A stretch of 64,000 nucleotides of DNA from Linnemannia schmuckeri (lineage: Eukaryota > Mortierellomycota > Mortierellomycetes > Mortierellales > Mortierellaceae): positions 2,480,001-2,544,000 of the forward strand of contig JANATG010000001.1 in the NCBI GenBank assembly GCA_029449235.1, read 5' to 3'. Position 1 is the stretch's first letter. The number at the start of each line of letters is the position of its first letter. The translations under genes were made by a program, and so were the position numbers. Under the pieces are notes generated by a model. The model saw only the letters and a program-made list of their open reading frames with translations. It did no database searches and was not told where the DNA came from. Below, one piece after another: positions 11,280 to 22,253 of this stretch.

Positions 11280-11798
11280 CTAGCGACGCGACCAGAAAAG
11301 ACGAGCGGCTTCTCCAAAGGTGGCCAGAGCATCTTGATAGGCCTTCAAATGAGGGTCTGGGATGTATCGAGAGATATCGTGACGGAGGGCTTGTTCATAT
11401 TCTTGCAGGTAAGCATAGCGCTTCCGAATCCATTGTAACTGATCTGGATTGAGAAACGAGTCGCTTGCCTGTTGGGAGACTTCGTCCAATTCCTGGCACG
11501 TCAGGTTCCAACGACGTTGCAACGCTTCGGGGAAGCTTTCCAAGGGAGCCTTGTTAGACTGAACAGGGAAGACCTTCTGGACAGGGTAAGAAGTGGCATT
11601 GGCTTGTTCCTCAGCATGGGGTGGATTCTCAGGCTCATTGGAGTTGAAGATACCGGGGGCCTGCTGGGTAATGAACGAGGCGTTGGCCTCCTCGTTTTCC
11701 GAAGGGGCGGGAGAGGGGCTTCTTACGGAGGTCGTGCGGCGGCCGGTTTGGCTGCCTGTGTAGGACTTGGTGGAGATGGAAGGGTGCTTGTTGGTCAT
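11280..11798 (-). CDS. Hypothetical protein, 172 aa
   Basis: Single-exon frame from ATG 11798-11796 to TAG 11282-11280. The first half is Ser/Thr/Pro/Glu-rich and probably disordered. The last 90 residues look like an amphipathic helical domain containing RRWNLTCQELDEVSQQ and WIRKRYAYLQEYEQALR, ending in a basic WSRR. No signal peptide or membrane segment is seen and I do not recognise the family. The open frame extends upstream of the ATG only because it reads through an A27 run (about 11855-11881, minus-strand A), so the ATG at 11798 is the sensible start. Balanced amino-acid composition in the C-terminal half argues for a real gene despite its orphan status. Confidence 0.65.
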   Translation of the reverse strand: MTNKHPSISTKSYTGSQTGRRTTSVRSPSPAPSENEEANASFITQQAPGIFNSNEPENPPHAEEQANATSYPVQKVFPVQSNKAPLESFPEALQRRWNLTCQELDEVSQQASDSFLNPDQLQWIRKRYAYLQEYEQALRHDISRYIPDPHLKAYQDALATFGEAARLFWSRR

Positions 11799-12279
11799 GG
11801 TGGAGAATAGAGGGGGAGGAAGTGTTGAAGGTGTGTGCTTTGCTTGCTTTTTGCTTTTTTTTTTTTTTTTTTTTTTTTTTTGGAATGAGGAGAAAAGAAA
11901 GAAAAAAAGAGAAGAGAAAAGTAAATGAGGGGTAGAGGAGAACAAATGAGGCAGAGGGCAAGAGATTGTGAGGGAGTGAGAATGGGGAAGGATGTGAGAA
12001 TGGAGAGAAGAAAGAAAGAAAAAGTGGGAATGACCATTTCGACACTTTTTTAACTGTCAACTTGCCAATGCCTCATGGTCCTGTTGGGGATGAGATGGTT
12101 GGGGTGCTTGCATGAAGTGAGAAGGAGGATGGCGTGATGCAAGCCCTCATGACCTGATTGGTTAATGAGTGACATGCAAAAGAAAAAAAGAAAAAAGAGA
12201 GTTTGCATGAATGGGAATGAGAAAAAGAAGAGGAAAAAAGGAAAGAATAAAAAGAGAAAGAGGGGGAAGACAGAAATAG
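11799..12279. other. Leader of the 172-aa gene with A27 (minus strand) tract
   Basis: Pyrimidine-rich on the minus strand, with a 27-base T run on the plus strand (11855-11881) some 57 bases before the ATG of the gene at 11280-11798. The remainder, near 12180-12280, is A/G-rich and probably the 3' side of the LINE-like frame. Confidence 0.6.
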
Positions 12280-12812
12280 TTAGTCCTCCTGCTCCTCTAG
12301 TCCCTCTGCATCTGCCTTAGGAAGTGTGTCCCACATGTCTCCAAAGGTTACGCCATCCTTTGTCACCATGATATGGGGCGCCACCTCCCACTCCTTCTTC
12401 ATCTTGTCGTAAAAGTGGTCGGGGTCCTCGGAAAAGAGATGCAGCGAGGCTGCCGTCGTGCATGCCTCTCTTCTCTTCTGGTCGTTGTAAATAGCGCGTG
12501 CCAACTCAATCTGCGCTCGATGCTTGATCGCAAAGTAGGTCATCCAGTGCAGCTGGTTTCTGTACAGACTCTCCTTGTCTCCCAGCTTGCAGAAGGTGCG
12601 CCATATTGTGTTTGTGACCACAGAATGGATATGGACCACCACTGGGTGGGTCTCTTTCAACTCGGGCCAACAGAGCAGGAGCTGATTTGGGTCGTCACTC
12701 CACCGTATGTCTGGTTGTAGCTGGCCAATCCAGTCAAGGACCTGCTTCCAAAGAGAAAGGACAGAGGGGCATCCATGGAAGGCATGATGGCGGCTACGAG
12801 ATGGATAGCTAA
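12280..12812 (-). mobile_element. Probable C-terminal remnant of a non-LTR (LINE) reverse transcriptase
   Basis: An open frame of about 175 codons on the minus strand ends with TAA at 12282-12280 and has no convincing start. It reads HHAFHGCPSVLSLWKQVLDW, then NQLLLCWPELKETHPVVV, then HSVVTNTIWRTFCKLGD. The spacing of H/C and CP..LSLW..V, LLLCWP and HS...T.IWR resembles the zinc-binding tail of LINE reverse transcriptases; that is family knowledge recalled, not a search result. The remaining approximately 80 residues are charged and helical and end in EGLEEQED. No RT catalytic core, endonuclease or poly(A) tail is visible, so this would be a 5'-truncated relic. It could instead be an exon of an ordinary hypothetical gene. 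Confidence 0.45.
12795..12812. repeat. 18-bp exact direct repeat, copy 2
   Basis: Same 18 bases as at 10925-10942. Here it marks the upstream limit of the recognisable LINE-like frame. Confidence 0.85.
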
Positions 12813-13313
12813 ACCTTTTATTCGCGGAACGCCTTGTTGCCTGTTAGGGACGTGGACATAGCGGTACAAAGAAATCCCAGAAGTGCAATACGGGTACCGA
12901 GATTGAAGAGAGGACAGCTAAAGGAATGAAGACGAGAACTTTGTCCGTTGTCCCGATGCAAAGAATGCGCAATATTGTAAATGAGAGCACTCCTTGAGGA
13001 ACGTGAAGCGAGGACGGGGCGGAGACGGAGTGCTAGAGAAAGAGAAAAAAACAGAAGGAGATAGAAACGCATGTCTTATCACATACCGCAACCCGACCCA
13101 CTGTTTTGCTCTTTTCAAAGTGCCTTGTTTGTTTCTTCTTGACGCCACCAACTTTTAATCCGACACGTCTTACATTTAACTCTTGCATCATTCTCAGCTA
13201 TACTTGTTGTCAAACAGGCATGTACATAGTACCTCCAATTGGCCTTCCAGCCATCGATTAGCATTGTCAAATTATGCACATGGTTTATTGTGAATGTTAC
13301 GGGAAGGAGGTTC
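12813..13313. other. Spacer without supported gene
   Basis: Contains only short frames rich in Ser/Leu. It lies between the LINE-like remnant and the 3' end of the secreted cysteine-rich gene. Nothing recognised. Confidence 0.5.
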
Positions 13314-13565
13314 CTAGTTCCAGCAGTTGACCTTGCCACGGATGTTCTCGCAGGTGCCCCGGAACAACTTCACACTGGCCTCCATATCAAACCCACAGCT
13401 ACCGCCGTCCCACTTAGCACCTAATGATTTGCAAATTTGTGCAGAAGTGCCATAGTCATTACAAAAACACCAGGTACCGGCCTCAACCTGGGACTGAAGG
13501 CTGCTCATCGCGACAAAGAGGACCACGAGAGCGAGGAGCATCATGTAAGCGGGCTTGAACAACAT
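13314..13565 (-). CDS. Small secreted cysteine-rich protein (effector-like), 83 aa
   Basis: Single-exon frame ending with TAG 13316-13314. An upstream in-frame ATG (13613) exists, but starting at 13565 gives a textbook signal peptide: a short basic start MLFKPAYMM, a hydrophobic core LLALVVLFVAM, and a likely cleavage after SQVEA. The predicted mature peptide is 54 aa with six cysteines: WCFC, QIC, GGSC, GTC and a C-terminal CWN. This gives C-X-C-X9-C-X11-C-X14-C-X9-C by eye. The WDGGSCG motif recalls small secreted proteins I associate with Mortierella-type fungi, of unknown function. Likely extracellular and disulphide-stabilised; a role in host, bacterial or self interaction is inference only. 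Confidence 0.75.
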   Translation of the reverse strand: MLFKPAYMMLLALVVLFVAMSSLQSQVEAGTWCFCNDYGTSAQICKSLGAKWDGGSCGFDMEASVKLFRGTCENIRGKVNCWN

Positions 13566-14813
13566 GGTTGGAACTTGGGAGCTGGTTGTTGATACTGAGT
13601 CAATGGCGGCCATTGGGGAGGTGCAGAGGGAGGATGTACAGTAACGATATTAGAGATGCAAACAGACTTATTCGAATTTATAGGATGCAAAAAGTATTGG
13701 CTTATTACCTTGTGTGTGAGGGTGATTGGAAAAGATAATATTGTGGTTGAAGATGAAAAAATATAAAACAGGGGGCACCAAGCTCTCTTTTATACCACTT
13801 TAGGAAAACGGGAGCATTCACCAACTTTCTACAGTGTTCAGTTATGGCTCCACCCGTACTATTACGAATGTATGCGGACAAGGTACGCCCAAAGCACATT
13901 TACCCGTCATTTCGCCCCCTCCCTTCTTCAGATGACTGCATATCATAGGAGGGGCTGAGAGGCCAGAAAACGCTTTAATTGATCGACCGATCCCGCTCGT
14001 TACAGCGGCATACAGTTGGTGGTGAAGGCGGCCATTGGAAAAATGAGCTCCGTGTCGTGTTCTCATTACCAAGCCATAGGTACCATTGGTAGGAAAAAAA
14101 TAGATCGCACGATAGGGACGCGACAAAAAATAGGATGTTAATGGGAACTTTGGACCCTGCGGTTTGGATCTCAGGGAAGCGACGACGATTGAGGCATAGC
14201 ATTGTTTCTTCTCCGTTCATCAGTCAACATGTCACCTACCAACGACTTTGTACCGTCGTATGCATTCAAAAGAGAGAGAGAGGAGACGTGCCAAATCATT
14301 TATCCTTGCTTTTTCCCAAGACGCTTATTTGTCGTTGTAAGTACAACACTCCCAGTCTGGAACCGCACTGTCACAAGCATACCAGCTTCATCATTAAAAT
14401 CATTTCTTCCTTTTTTGTTCGCCGTAAAGCAAAGACCGATTTGATGATGGTGTGGACTCTAATTGTTGGCGGAGCAAGGCTGTAAGTAAATTTGTTTGTA
14501 CCAGTCAGTCCGAGTGGACATAAAATACTTCAGGAGTCAGGTAATACAGCGCCTTGCCCAGGTTCAGAGGCGCGCTGAGGATGAGTGATGTCTTTTCCAT
14601 TTTCTTTCTATTTTTTTTTTTTTTTTTTTTTTTTTTTTGCCCTTGAGAAAATGAAGTGAGTGTCATCGTCAGTCATCCTGGATATTCCCATCGTTCCTTT
14701 TCCTCATTTCCGGCAAATAAAAAGAATGAAAAAAGGAGTTCAAAACTGAATGGATGTGTATTTGGTGATGATTCTAAATAATAAAAAGAGAAGAAGAAGA
14801 GGAAAGAGCACGT
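13566..14813. other. 1.25-kb spacer with T28 tract
   Basis: Includes the promoter side of the secreted-protein gene, a T28 run at 14611-14638, and the A/T-rich 3' side of guanylate kinase. Several short frames exist on both strands, but none shows domain-like composition. Confidence 0.5.
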
Positions 14814-15698
14814 CTAGGCGGAGGTGACCTTGTCGATGTAGGCCTTGAACTTGGCGTAGGCTGTCTCGAGGTCATCGTTGACAATGATTTCGTCGTAAGC
14901 GCCCTCCTCCTTAGCATAGTCGAGCTCGCCCTGGGCAGCCGCGAGACGGCCCTGGATGTCAGCTTCCTTCTCGGTGCCACGTCCACGAAGACGCTTCTCG
15001 AGCTCCTCGATTGAGGGGGGCTGGACAGAGAGGTAGTAAGGGTTCAAATCTGTCTTCTTGACCAGCTTGACTCCCTATTACGAAAAAAATAAAATAGCAC
15101 GAAACAGGAGTGTATCAACTGATGGTTAGATTTATGGTGAACATTACTTCGTGGCAACAAATGGACACACCCCGTTATTCACAATGCTAAATAAATAAGG
15201 ACGGCCGATACATACCTGCATATCAATGTCCAAGATGCAGATCCGGCCCTTGTCGCCGACTGACTTGACGCCCTGGACGGTGGTTCCATACAGGTTGCCG
15301 GAAAACTCGGCGTGCTCAATAAAATCACCACGGGCAACGCCCGCCAAGAACTCTTCACGGGTCAAGAAGTTGTAGTCGACTCCGTTGACCTCGCCAGCAC
15401 GGGGGTTGCGGGTGGTGTTGGAGACACTGAACCCAAACTTGTCGGGGTACTCAGCAAAGAGACGCTTCAAGAAGGTCGACTTGCCGGCGCCGGAGGGGCC
15501 AGAGATGACAATGGGTCTGGAAGGAGCTGTTGTGGGCAAGATGATGGGTTCATCATGGTTAAAGAAAAGGATCAAAAAGTGAGTTGAACTTGCTCACTTT
15601 ATTCCTAAAGTCTTTTATTTCCTTGTTCTTCAGGCTACTGTTGTTCTTCCTGTCTCTCTTAGGCTGGTCCTCGTCCTGGATGCGCTCGTACCTGACAT
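14814..15698 (-). CDS. GUK1: Guanylate kinase
   Basis: Catalyses ATP-dependent phosphorylation of GMP to GDP in the cytosol; essential for GTP supply. Three exons on the minus strand: 15698-15692 (only 7 nt, ATGTCAG), 15526-15216 and 15074-14814. Total 579 nt, 192 aa, the normal family length (186-198). The start M-S-A-P-S-R-P-IVISG flows directly into the P-loop GPSGAGKST (residues 12-20). Further landmarks are SVSNTTRNPRAGEVNGVDY (GMP-binding region), EFLAGVARGDFIEHAEF, GNLYGT, and CILDIDMQGVK at the second splice. The C-terminal lid/helix segment reads LEKRLRGRGTE. The tiny first exon is supported by its GTACGA donor, the CCACAACAG acceptor, and restored frame. The gene is divergent from MSH1 with 177 bases between the starts. 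Confidence 0.96.
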
Positions 15699-15875
15699 GG
15701 CTGAGTGTGTGGGTGTGTGATGTAGGAAGGAGAAGGTTCTCTTTGGGCGAACACTTAAAAAAAATAAGGCCGCTCACCAAGGTGACTGTTTTTAGTCAAA
15801 AACAATTTTTTTCTACAGGGCTCTGACACAGCAGTTGGCCTTTATTTTGTTGACTTTTTCAACTCCAACAACGCC
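15699..15875. promoter_or_regulatory. Divergent promoter between guanylate kinase and MSH1
   Basis: Only 177 bases lie between the two start codons, with A- and T-rich tracts near 15756-15765 and 15800-15815. Both promoters must fit here or overlap the opposite gene. Confidence 0.55.
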
Positions 15876-18800
15876 ATGCTTTCACCATGCCGACATAGGA
15901 CGAGTCTTCGCGCAGTGAAATCATGCATCAACGTCACTTGGGACTCATCGTCAACTCTCCTCAGCAAGGCAACCTACAGGACTAGTTCGACAACCGTGTA
16001 CCGCACCGCGACAAAACCAAAGACCTCTTGTTCGGCCTCTGTTGCCACCAGTTCCGTAGGATCCAAGAACGACCTCAGAGCGCATCTTCACACATCATTA
16101 TCCCGACCTATGCGATCTGTTTCAGATACAACTCCCTTGCAGGAGGGTGTCACAAAAGTCCGCGGCCCCAAGTTATCTGTGCTCACTTTGAAAGACCTCC
16201 AGAGCGTGAACCCGAAACCAACAATTTTCTCGACGGGAGCACCCGCGCCGACAGTCATAACAGCAACAGAGGAGCCAGGCATACCGAAGCCGAAGCGGAA
16301 ACGCGTCGCAAAGCCAAAAACAAAAGAAAAAGACGCCTCACTGGAAACAGAAATCATCACGATATTGCCCAAAAAGATTGAGCCCGTTAAGAAGACTGAG
16401 CCCACCAAGAAGATGCCGCCATTGCGTGCCCAGATCATGGAGTTGGAGGCGACCTACCCAGACTGTGTTCTTCTCGTCAGAGTTGGAGAGTTCTATGAGG
16501 TATGCTTGAACGCGAGTAATGTCAGATATGTGATAGTTTGAAGGTGACTATGATTGCGCACTTTTTTCCGCTGGACCATGCTGACACAATACTCAAAGTT
16601 GTACGACCACAACGCTCTCGAATACGGACCGCTTTTAGGACTCAAGATGGGATCCAAGACTTTTGGCGGGAAGACCATCGCGTTTACGGGATTTCCTATG
16701 AGGCAGCTCGATCGACACTTGGAAACCCTGGTCGCTAAACACCATCTCAAGGTTGCTCTGTGTGAGCAGTATCAAAACGATGATGAAGGAGGCAGTCGGT
16801 CCTTCCGTCGATCTATTCATCGAATCATCACCCCGGGTACCTTGATCGACGAGCAGTTTCTGGATCAGGGCGAAAATAACTGGCTTCTTGCAGTGTCGAC
16901 AGATAAAACGAGTCACTTTTTGGGATTATCCTGGCTGGATCTTTCGACAGGCGACTTCTTTACGCAGGAGACGACCTACGATAGCTTCTCTAATGACTTG
17001 GCAAGGATCCGACCCCGGGAAGTGATCGTCAACTCGAACCTCAGGACGCAGCCTGGCCACCCTGTGTTGCAAACGATGCAGGAGATGGGTCCGTTTGTTG
17101 TCGGGTTCGAGGATATGCGGACAGCAGCTCAGCTTGCTGTCAAGTTAGAAAACGAGATCTTGAACGAGGCAGCGGAGCTATATGCATTTGATCCGCGTTA
17201 CCTTCAACCCTTTTCCAACCGGGAGCGGTCGGCTTGCTTAGCTATCTTGCGATACATCAATCATACGCAGATGGGCAGGAAGCCAGTGGTACAGCAGCCG
17301 ATTCAATGGCAGGATGACTCCATTATGAAGATGGACAAGAATACTATCGAGGCGCTGGAACTCGTGCGGACCCTGAGGGATCCCTCAAGGATCGGAAGTT
17401 TGCTTTATTACCTGGATCAGACAAAAACCAAGGCAGGATCGCGACTTCTCTCTGACTGGTTAAGTATGTAAACCATGCAATTGCTACTCTAACCAGACTA
17501 ACTGAATTAATGGCTAACATCACACGTGGATTATTTTCAATTTCGTAGCCTCGCCGTTGACGGGAATCGACAAAATCAATGGGCGCCTGGATATGGTAGA
17601 GTTTTTTGGTAAGGACAGCCATCTGATGTATGACGTGGGTGTTCACCTGACCGAGTGTCGCGATGCTCAACGAGCCATACAGAAGCTGTCTCTGGGACAG
17701 ATCGACCCACAAGACTTGATCGCCATCCGGGTAACCCTGGAGGCGCTACAAAAGATCAAGGCACGTATCTCGGACAAAGTTCAGCTGATCAAGGCCCAAG
17801 AACGTTCGTCTCGGGGGTCTGAAAGGAAAGGCGCAGCTGTGCCTGCTTTAGTTCAGGAGACCGTCGACAACATTCAGGATCTGGAAGGCGTTTGTCAATT
17901 GATCCGTAATGTCGTTGATGAGAGTATGGACCGAGAGCAGGAGTATGGATTCATTAATGAGGACGTCAGTCCAGTTCTCAATGAGTTGCATCAGAATCTT
18001 CGGGGACTCAAGAAGCGAAAAAAGGAGCTTTTGGATCATTGGAGAGATCATCTTGGGGGCGTCAGGCCGTTTGAGATCAAGTCGTCGTTTGGGTACCGGC
18101 ATATTGTGGAGATGCGGAGTACGCTCACAGCGGATCGATTGCGTGAGTTGCTGGATGGGCAAGTTATGGACGTCTCGCATGCAGATCAACGTCGCGCCAA
18201 AGTCCGATACCAAGTTCCAGTAAGTGCCTGTTCGTCCTCTAATGGCTTGCTTTTAGCGCATCAGCGATAGCATGCGTTCAACTAAGTACGCGTTTTATTT
18301 TCTCAATTTCCTAGGTATTGTCTGAGTTGATGGACTCGATTGAAAGATTGGAGGCACAGATTGTCCAACAGGAAAAGAGCATCCTCAGCGCAACACGGGC
18401 GGACATCTTGGAGGAGAGTACAGCTATTGTACAGAACTGCCGATACATTGCACAGCTGGATGTCCTTCTCGCCTTTGCAAGCATGATGCTTGAACGGCAC
18501 TATACCCGACCTGTTTTGAACGACAGGTAAGAATTCTCTATAAAGTGTTAGTTTGGAATTTTTACCGACCGATGAAAAAATGTGACCACTGCTAATTTCA
18601 GATATTTTGTATTTTGACCTGACGTTAGTGGCAAATCGGTGGTTGTGTCGGGCCGCCATCCAGTTGTGGAGCTGTCGTTACAGAGCGGAGGTGGTCAGTT
18701 CATGGAGAACCATTGCTCAGTCGGCAACGATGAACTCATATGGCTCCTGACAGGGTACGCTGTACAAATATAGTGTCAAAACCAAATATCTGCCGAAGGA

Positions 18801-19632
18801 ATTTCACGCTCGACGCACTAACATGTTCCAATATAATGACTCTTTACTTGTACATTAGGCCGAACATGGGCGGAAAGAGCACATTTTTAAGACAGAACGC
18901 CATATTGACGATCATGGCACAGATGGGATCTTTTGTTCCTGCGTCCAGTGCACAGCTGGGCGTCGTCGACAAAGTTTTTAGTCGTGTAAGTTGGTCGTTT
19001 ATTTTTAACCATTTCGCGACAGTGCTGCGTCGACTTCACGAATGAGCATCTAATATTATTTAATTTTGATCACTCACAAATAATAGCTGGGAGCATCGGA
19101 CAATTTGGCGAACTCGCAATCGACGTTTATGGTGGAGATGTCAGAGACGGCGTCGATACTTCAGCATGCAACAGATAGATCACTTGTCATAATGGACGAG
19201 GTGGGTCGAGGAACAGCGACTCTGGATGGATGTGCTATCGCCTATGCGACACTGCACCACCTCTATCATGTCAACAAATGCCGGACGTTGTTTGCGACAC
19301 ATTACCATGAGCTTGCGGATATGGTCGGCGCTCTGCCCGGAAATTATGGCCAGAAATCTGTAGAAGCGCCTAGTCAGTTGACGGTCAAGAACGACTCACA
19401 GGTGGTAACGCAAGGTCGTGAGTGGCGTGGACTAAAGCCGCTGGAAAATGTACGGTGCTACCAGACGACCTTGGAGGAGCAAGGCGATGGAGTGATGGCG
19501 TATATTCATAGGGTGGTACCTGGAGTCTGTCGGCAGTCTCATGGGATACATGTTGCGCGGTTGGCAGGGATGCCTGCGAGCGCCATTGATGTGTCCACAC
19601 GGGTTCTTAAAGTCATGCAGGAGTCGCAATAG
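15876..19632 (+). CDS. MSH1: Mitochondrial DNA mismatch repair protein MSH1 (MutS homologue)
   Basis: MutS-family ATPase maintaining mitochondrial DNA. Seven exons with GT-AG junctions, all in frame: 15876-16499, 16599-17463, 17549-18219, 18315-18526, 18629-18754, 18859-18985 and 19087-19632. Total 3171 nt, 1056 aa. The first 190 residues are basic and Ser/Thr-rich (MLSPCRHRTSLRAVK...), consistent with a mitochondrial presequence followed by a variable linker. The MutS mismatch-binding domain starts at LVRVGEFYELYDHNALEYG, placing a Phe-Tyr-Glu motif as in bacterial MutS. Clamp and lever helices follow, with WLTSPLTGIDKINGRLD and SGRHPVVE. The ATPase domain has Walker A TGPNMGGKST (about 832-841), the SNLAN-type loop, Walker B LVIMDEVGRGT (about 908-918) and FATHYHEL. 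MSH1 rather than MSH3/MSH6 is chosen from the mitochondrial-type N-terminus and overall similarity. It ends 170 bases before the first F-box locus. Confidence 0.95.
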
Positions 19633-20573
19633 ATCTTTCATCTTGATTTTTCGATCAAGGCACGTGCGCTTTCTCCCCTTCATAGGTCTAGACCCTGAGT
19701 AGCTGACGGCACAGTTTTATTTTTGCCCACACTTTACACTTTCTCACTTTCCCTAACCACTTTCCAACACCTCAACTACAGCCAACTCCCACAACGACCC
19801 AATGTCGTCGACACCAGGGAATACAACCACTACCACCAATAACAACACTTCACACAATCCCAGCATCCAAGGCACAACCAGGAAAAGGATGTTGTCATCC
19901 ATGGAAATCCCAGAGCTGTTATTCAAGATATTTTCCTTTATCGACTCTCGTACCCTCTCACACACCGTCATCCTCGTCTGTCGACACTGGTTCTTAATGA
20001 ACCAGTCCTCTGTCACCGCCAACCGCGGGATTTATTTCAACGAGGACGAGACCAACTTGCTATTGAACAAGGCTCTCATGGGTTTACCATGATCCATTTG
20101 GCTCAAATGGCATTCTTTGTCACCGCTTGATAATCAGGGGATTCAAAGAAGGGTATTGGGCAGGATGTTGAGGGAGAAGGCTGAGCAGTACCAGCGATTT
20201 CTACACTGGGAACAGGGACAGGATGACCAAGCGCGGCGCGCGACGCCCACCACTATCACCACTCACAACAGCGTCCTCTATCCGCAGGACAATGAACCCG
20301 TTCCACAGGAAGATATCCGAGCCCTGAACCGACTGCGGACATGCACAATGGTGCCGTTGCGGGAGCTGGAGATTGGTGGAGAGGTTGATTATGACCGACG
20401 GGTTGCGCCGCTGTTGTCGTTCCTGTCATCGTTGACTCTTCTTCATATCCATTTGACTGACCAGTTTGATATGCGGCTGGATAGTCTCTTTGAGGCCTTG
20501 CCTTTGCTTGAGAGGCTTGATCTGAGAAATATTGAGACCATTAATGTCTCTGCCACAATATCTACAACGTCAG

Positions 20574-20602
20574 GACAAGGACAAGGACAAGGACAAGGGC
20601 AG
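20574..20602 (+). repeat. GGACAA hexamer microsatellite in coding frame
   Basis: Four to five tandem GGACAA/GGACAAGG units encode alternating Gly-Gln within the LRR region of the F-box locus. Confidence 0.85.
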
Positions 20603-21259
20603 GAGTTTTCAGTACGGATATTGCCTCGTCTGCGGTCCTTGGTCCTGGAACACTCTCGCGTCCATCAACTTGAACTCGAAGGCTTCCTAACAAGGACTCC
20701 TCGGATACAGGAACTGAAATTGATCGACCTATTGTCAAAGTCGCCTACATTCTACCGCAAAGAGCCCTTCCACTACGACGCCTCTCGATTGCTGGGCCAT
20801 CTCCAAGTTCTCGCCTTACCACTTCAAATATTATACGTTTCAATATTCGACACCAAGATCCCAGATGAGCTGCAGGTGGAGTTCGACAAGTTGGTGGCAC
20901 CTTGGACACGGAACTTGACGGTCCAGGAACTCTTACCTTCCAGGATTCGATTGATGGACCAACTGCAGAACACGATCACAACACTCGATCTCTACGGATC
21001 CAAGCTGTGTTGGAAGAATGATGTGTTGCACCAGTATTTGTGTACGTCCCCACACCTCCTACACCCCAGGGCACCCGACACTATCTACCTCGTCAACCGT
21101 CTCGATCTTCACCGACAGCTAGAAAGCACCCGATCTAGCTTTCCTGCTAACACCAGTAGTGGTAGTCCGTGCCAACCCGTAATATGGAAATGTCGCAAAA
21201 TAAGAACCCTCCACATGGGATTTCACACCCTCGACCAGGATATTGTTACTCAGGGAGAG

Positions 21260-21540
21260 GGTCGAAGGCCAGAGTTGTAGGACCGCTGTTAAGCCCTCAA
21301 TTGGTACGGGGTAGTGATAGTAATGTCCTAATGGAACCACACGAAACGATATACTGTAGCGCGCCAACGAAACTCTTGTCAGTATTGCTCTTGTCCAAGA
21401 AGTGATGTATAAAAGGACAAAGAGCAGACAAGAGGGCTGGGCGCACTACTAATGCTATGTCTACAAAGAATACTAATCTAAGGCATCGCCACCGCTGCCT
21501 AGCCACCACCTTATTTTGCAACAATATGTACGCCTTCTCG
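21260..21540. other. Possible insertion of about 280 bases within an F-box/LRR pseudogene
   Basis: Family similarity stops after the segment encoding HTLDQDI and resumes at QILCGYISLVCP. In the intact paralogue at 33.7-35.8 kb the corresponding gap is only about 10 residues. The intervening sequence has stops in all plus frames. I could not recognise terminal inverted repeats or a target-site duplication. Confidence 0.4.
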
Positions 21541-22253
21541 ACCCCTTAACACGCACAGATCCTCTGTGGATACATTTCTCTCGTCTGTCCTCACCCCAAG
21601 GAGGAATCCTTCCAAAAAAAAATCCTCACCTCAAGGACCTATTCATCCATGGAACCGAGGAGCTCGAGACTTCCGAGATGAGTCCGGGTGCGGAACTGGA
21701 GCTGGGATTATTGCTGTTGACGAGGTTGAGGGTTTTGAGGGTTTTGAAGGTTGGGAGGACGAGTAGGCGGATGTTGCGGTATAACAGTCGTCGGCCGCAG
21801 GCGTGTCGGATGCCGGGGGATGATGAAGAGGGAGGGGTGATAAAGGAGTTTAATTGGATGGTGCCTGCAGGACATACGGAGGCTGCGCGGTTGGCGAGGA
21901 AAAAGGATGCCGATGAGTGGAAGAGGGCTATGCAGTTTGAGAGATTTATCGATCTACAACTCCAGTCAGACAACGAACATAACAAAATCAACTACCCCAA
22001 TAGCAGTAATGTTCAGGCTGCAGGCACGAAACCAGGATCGGGGAATAGAGGAGGCGAGGATGAAGCTGACGCGAAGCTGGAAGCGTTGAAGGATTTGGGA
22101 ATGGTTACGGATGTGAAGAAGACAGTTGAGGAGATGGATGCGATAGAGGGCTACGTCTGCTGGCCCGAGATCCGAAGGGTTGCCATTTTTTCTGTGGATC
22201 CGTTTGGGCTTCCTATTGAGAGGGAGTATCAGAGGATTATCAGTCGATGTTGA

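Larger units (their letters stand above)
19802..22253 (+). pseudogene. F-box/LRR gene interrupted by TGA, an insertion and frameshifts
   Basis: The frame starts at ATG 19802 and shows an F-box near residues 33-70 (IPELLFKIFSFIDSRTL, ILVCRHWFLMN). It then hits TGA at 20090-20092, but continues in the same frame from 20093 to 21280 with LRR-like sequence (LRELEIGGEVDYD, LPRLRSLVLEHSRVHQLELE, HQYLCTSPHLLHPRAP, VIWKCRKIRTLHMGFHTL). Homology to the 33.7-35.8 kb gene resumes near 21555 in another frame (QILCGYISLVCP) and then in a third frame (KNPHLKDLFIHG through MDAIEGYVCWPEIRRVAIF) to TGA 22253. Between about 21260 and 21540 the sequence has no counterpart in the paralogues. One hexamer stretch (GGACAA repeats near 20574-20600) encodes Gly-Gln repeats. 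A functional gene with unusual introns is not excluded, but no good splice sites were found. Confidence 0.7.

Noticed and set aside
20090..20092. In-frame TGA as possible selenocysteine or stop readthrough
   Set aside because: No SECIS-like element was evident, and the same locus has further frameshifts and an insertion; decay is simpler.
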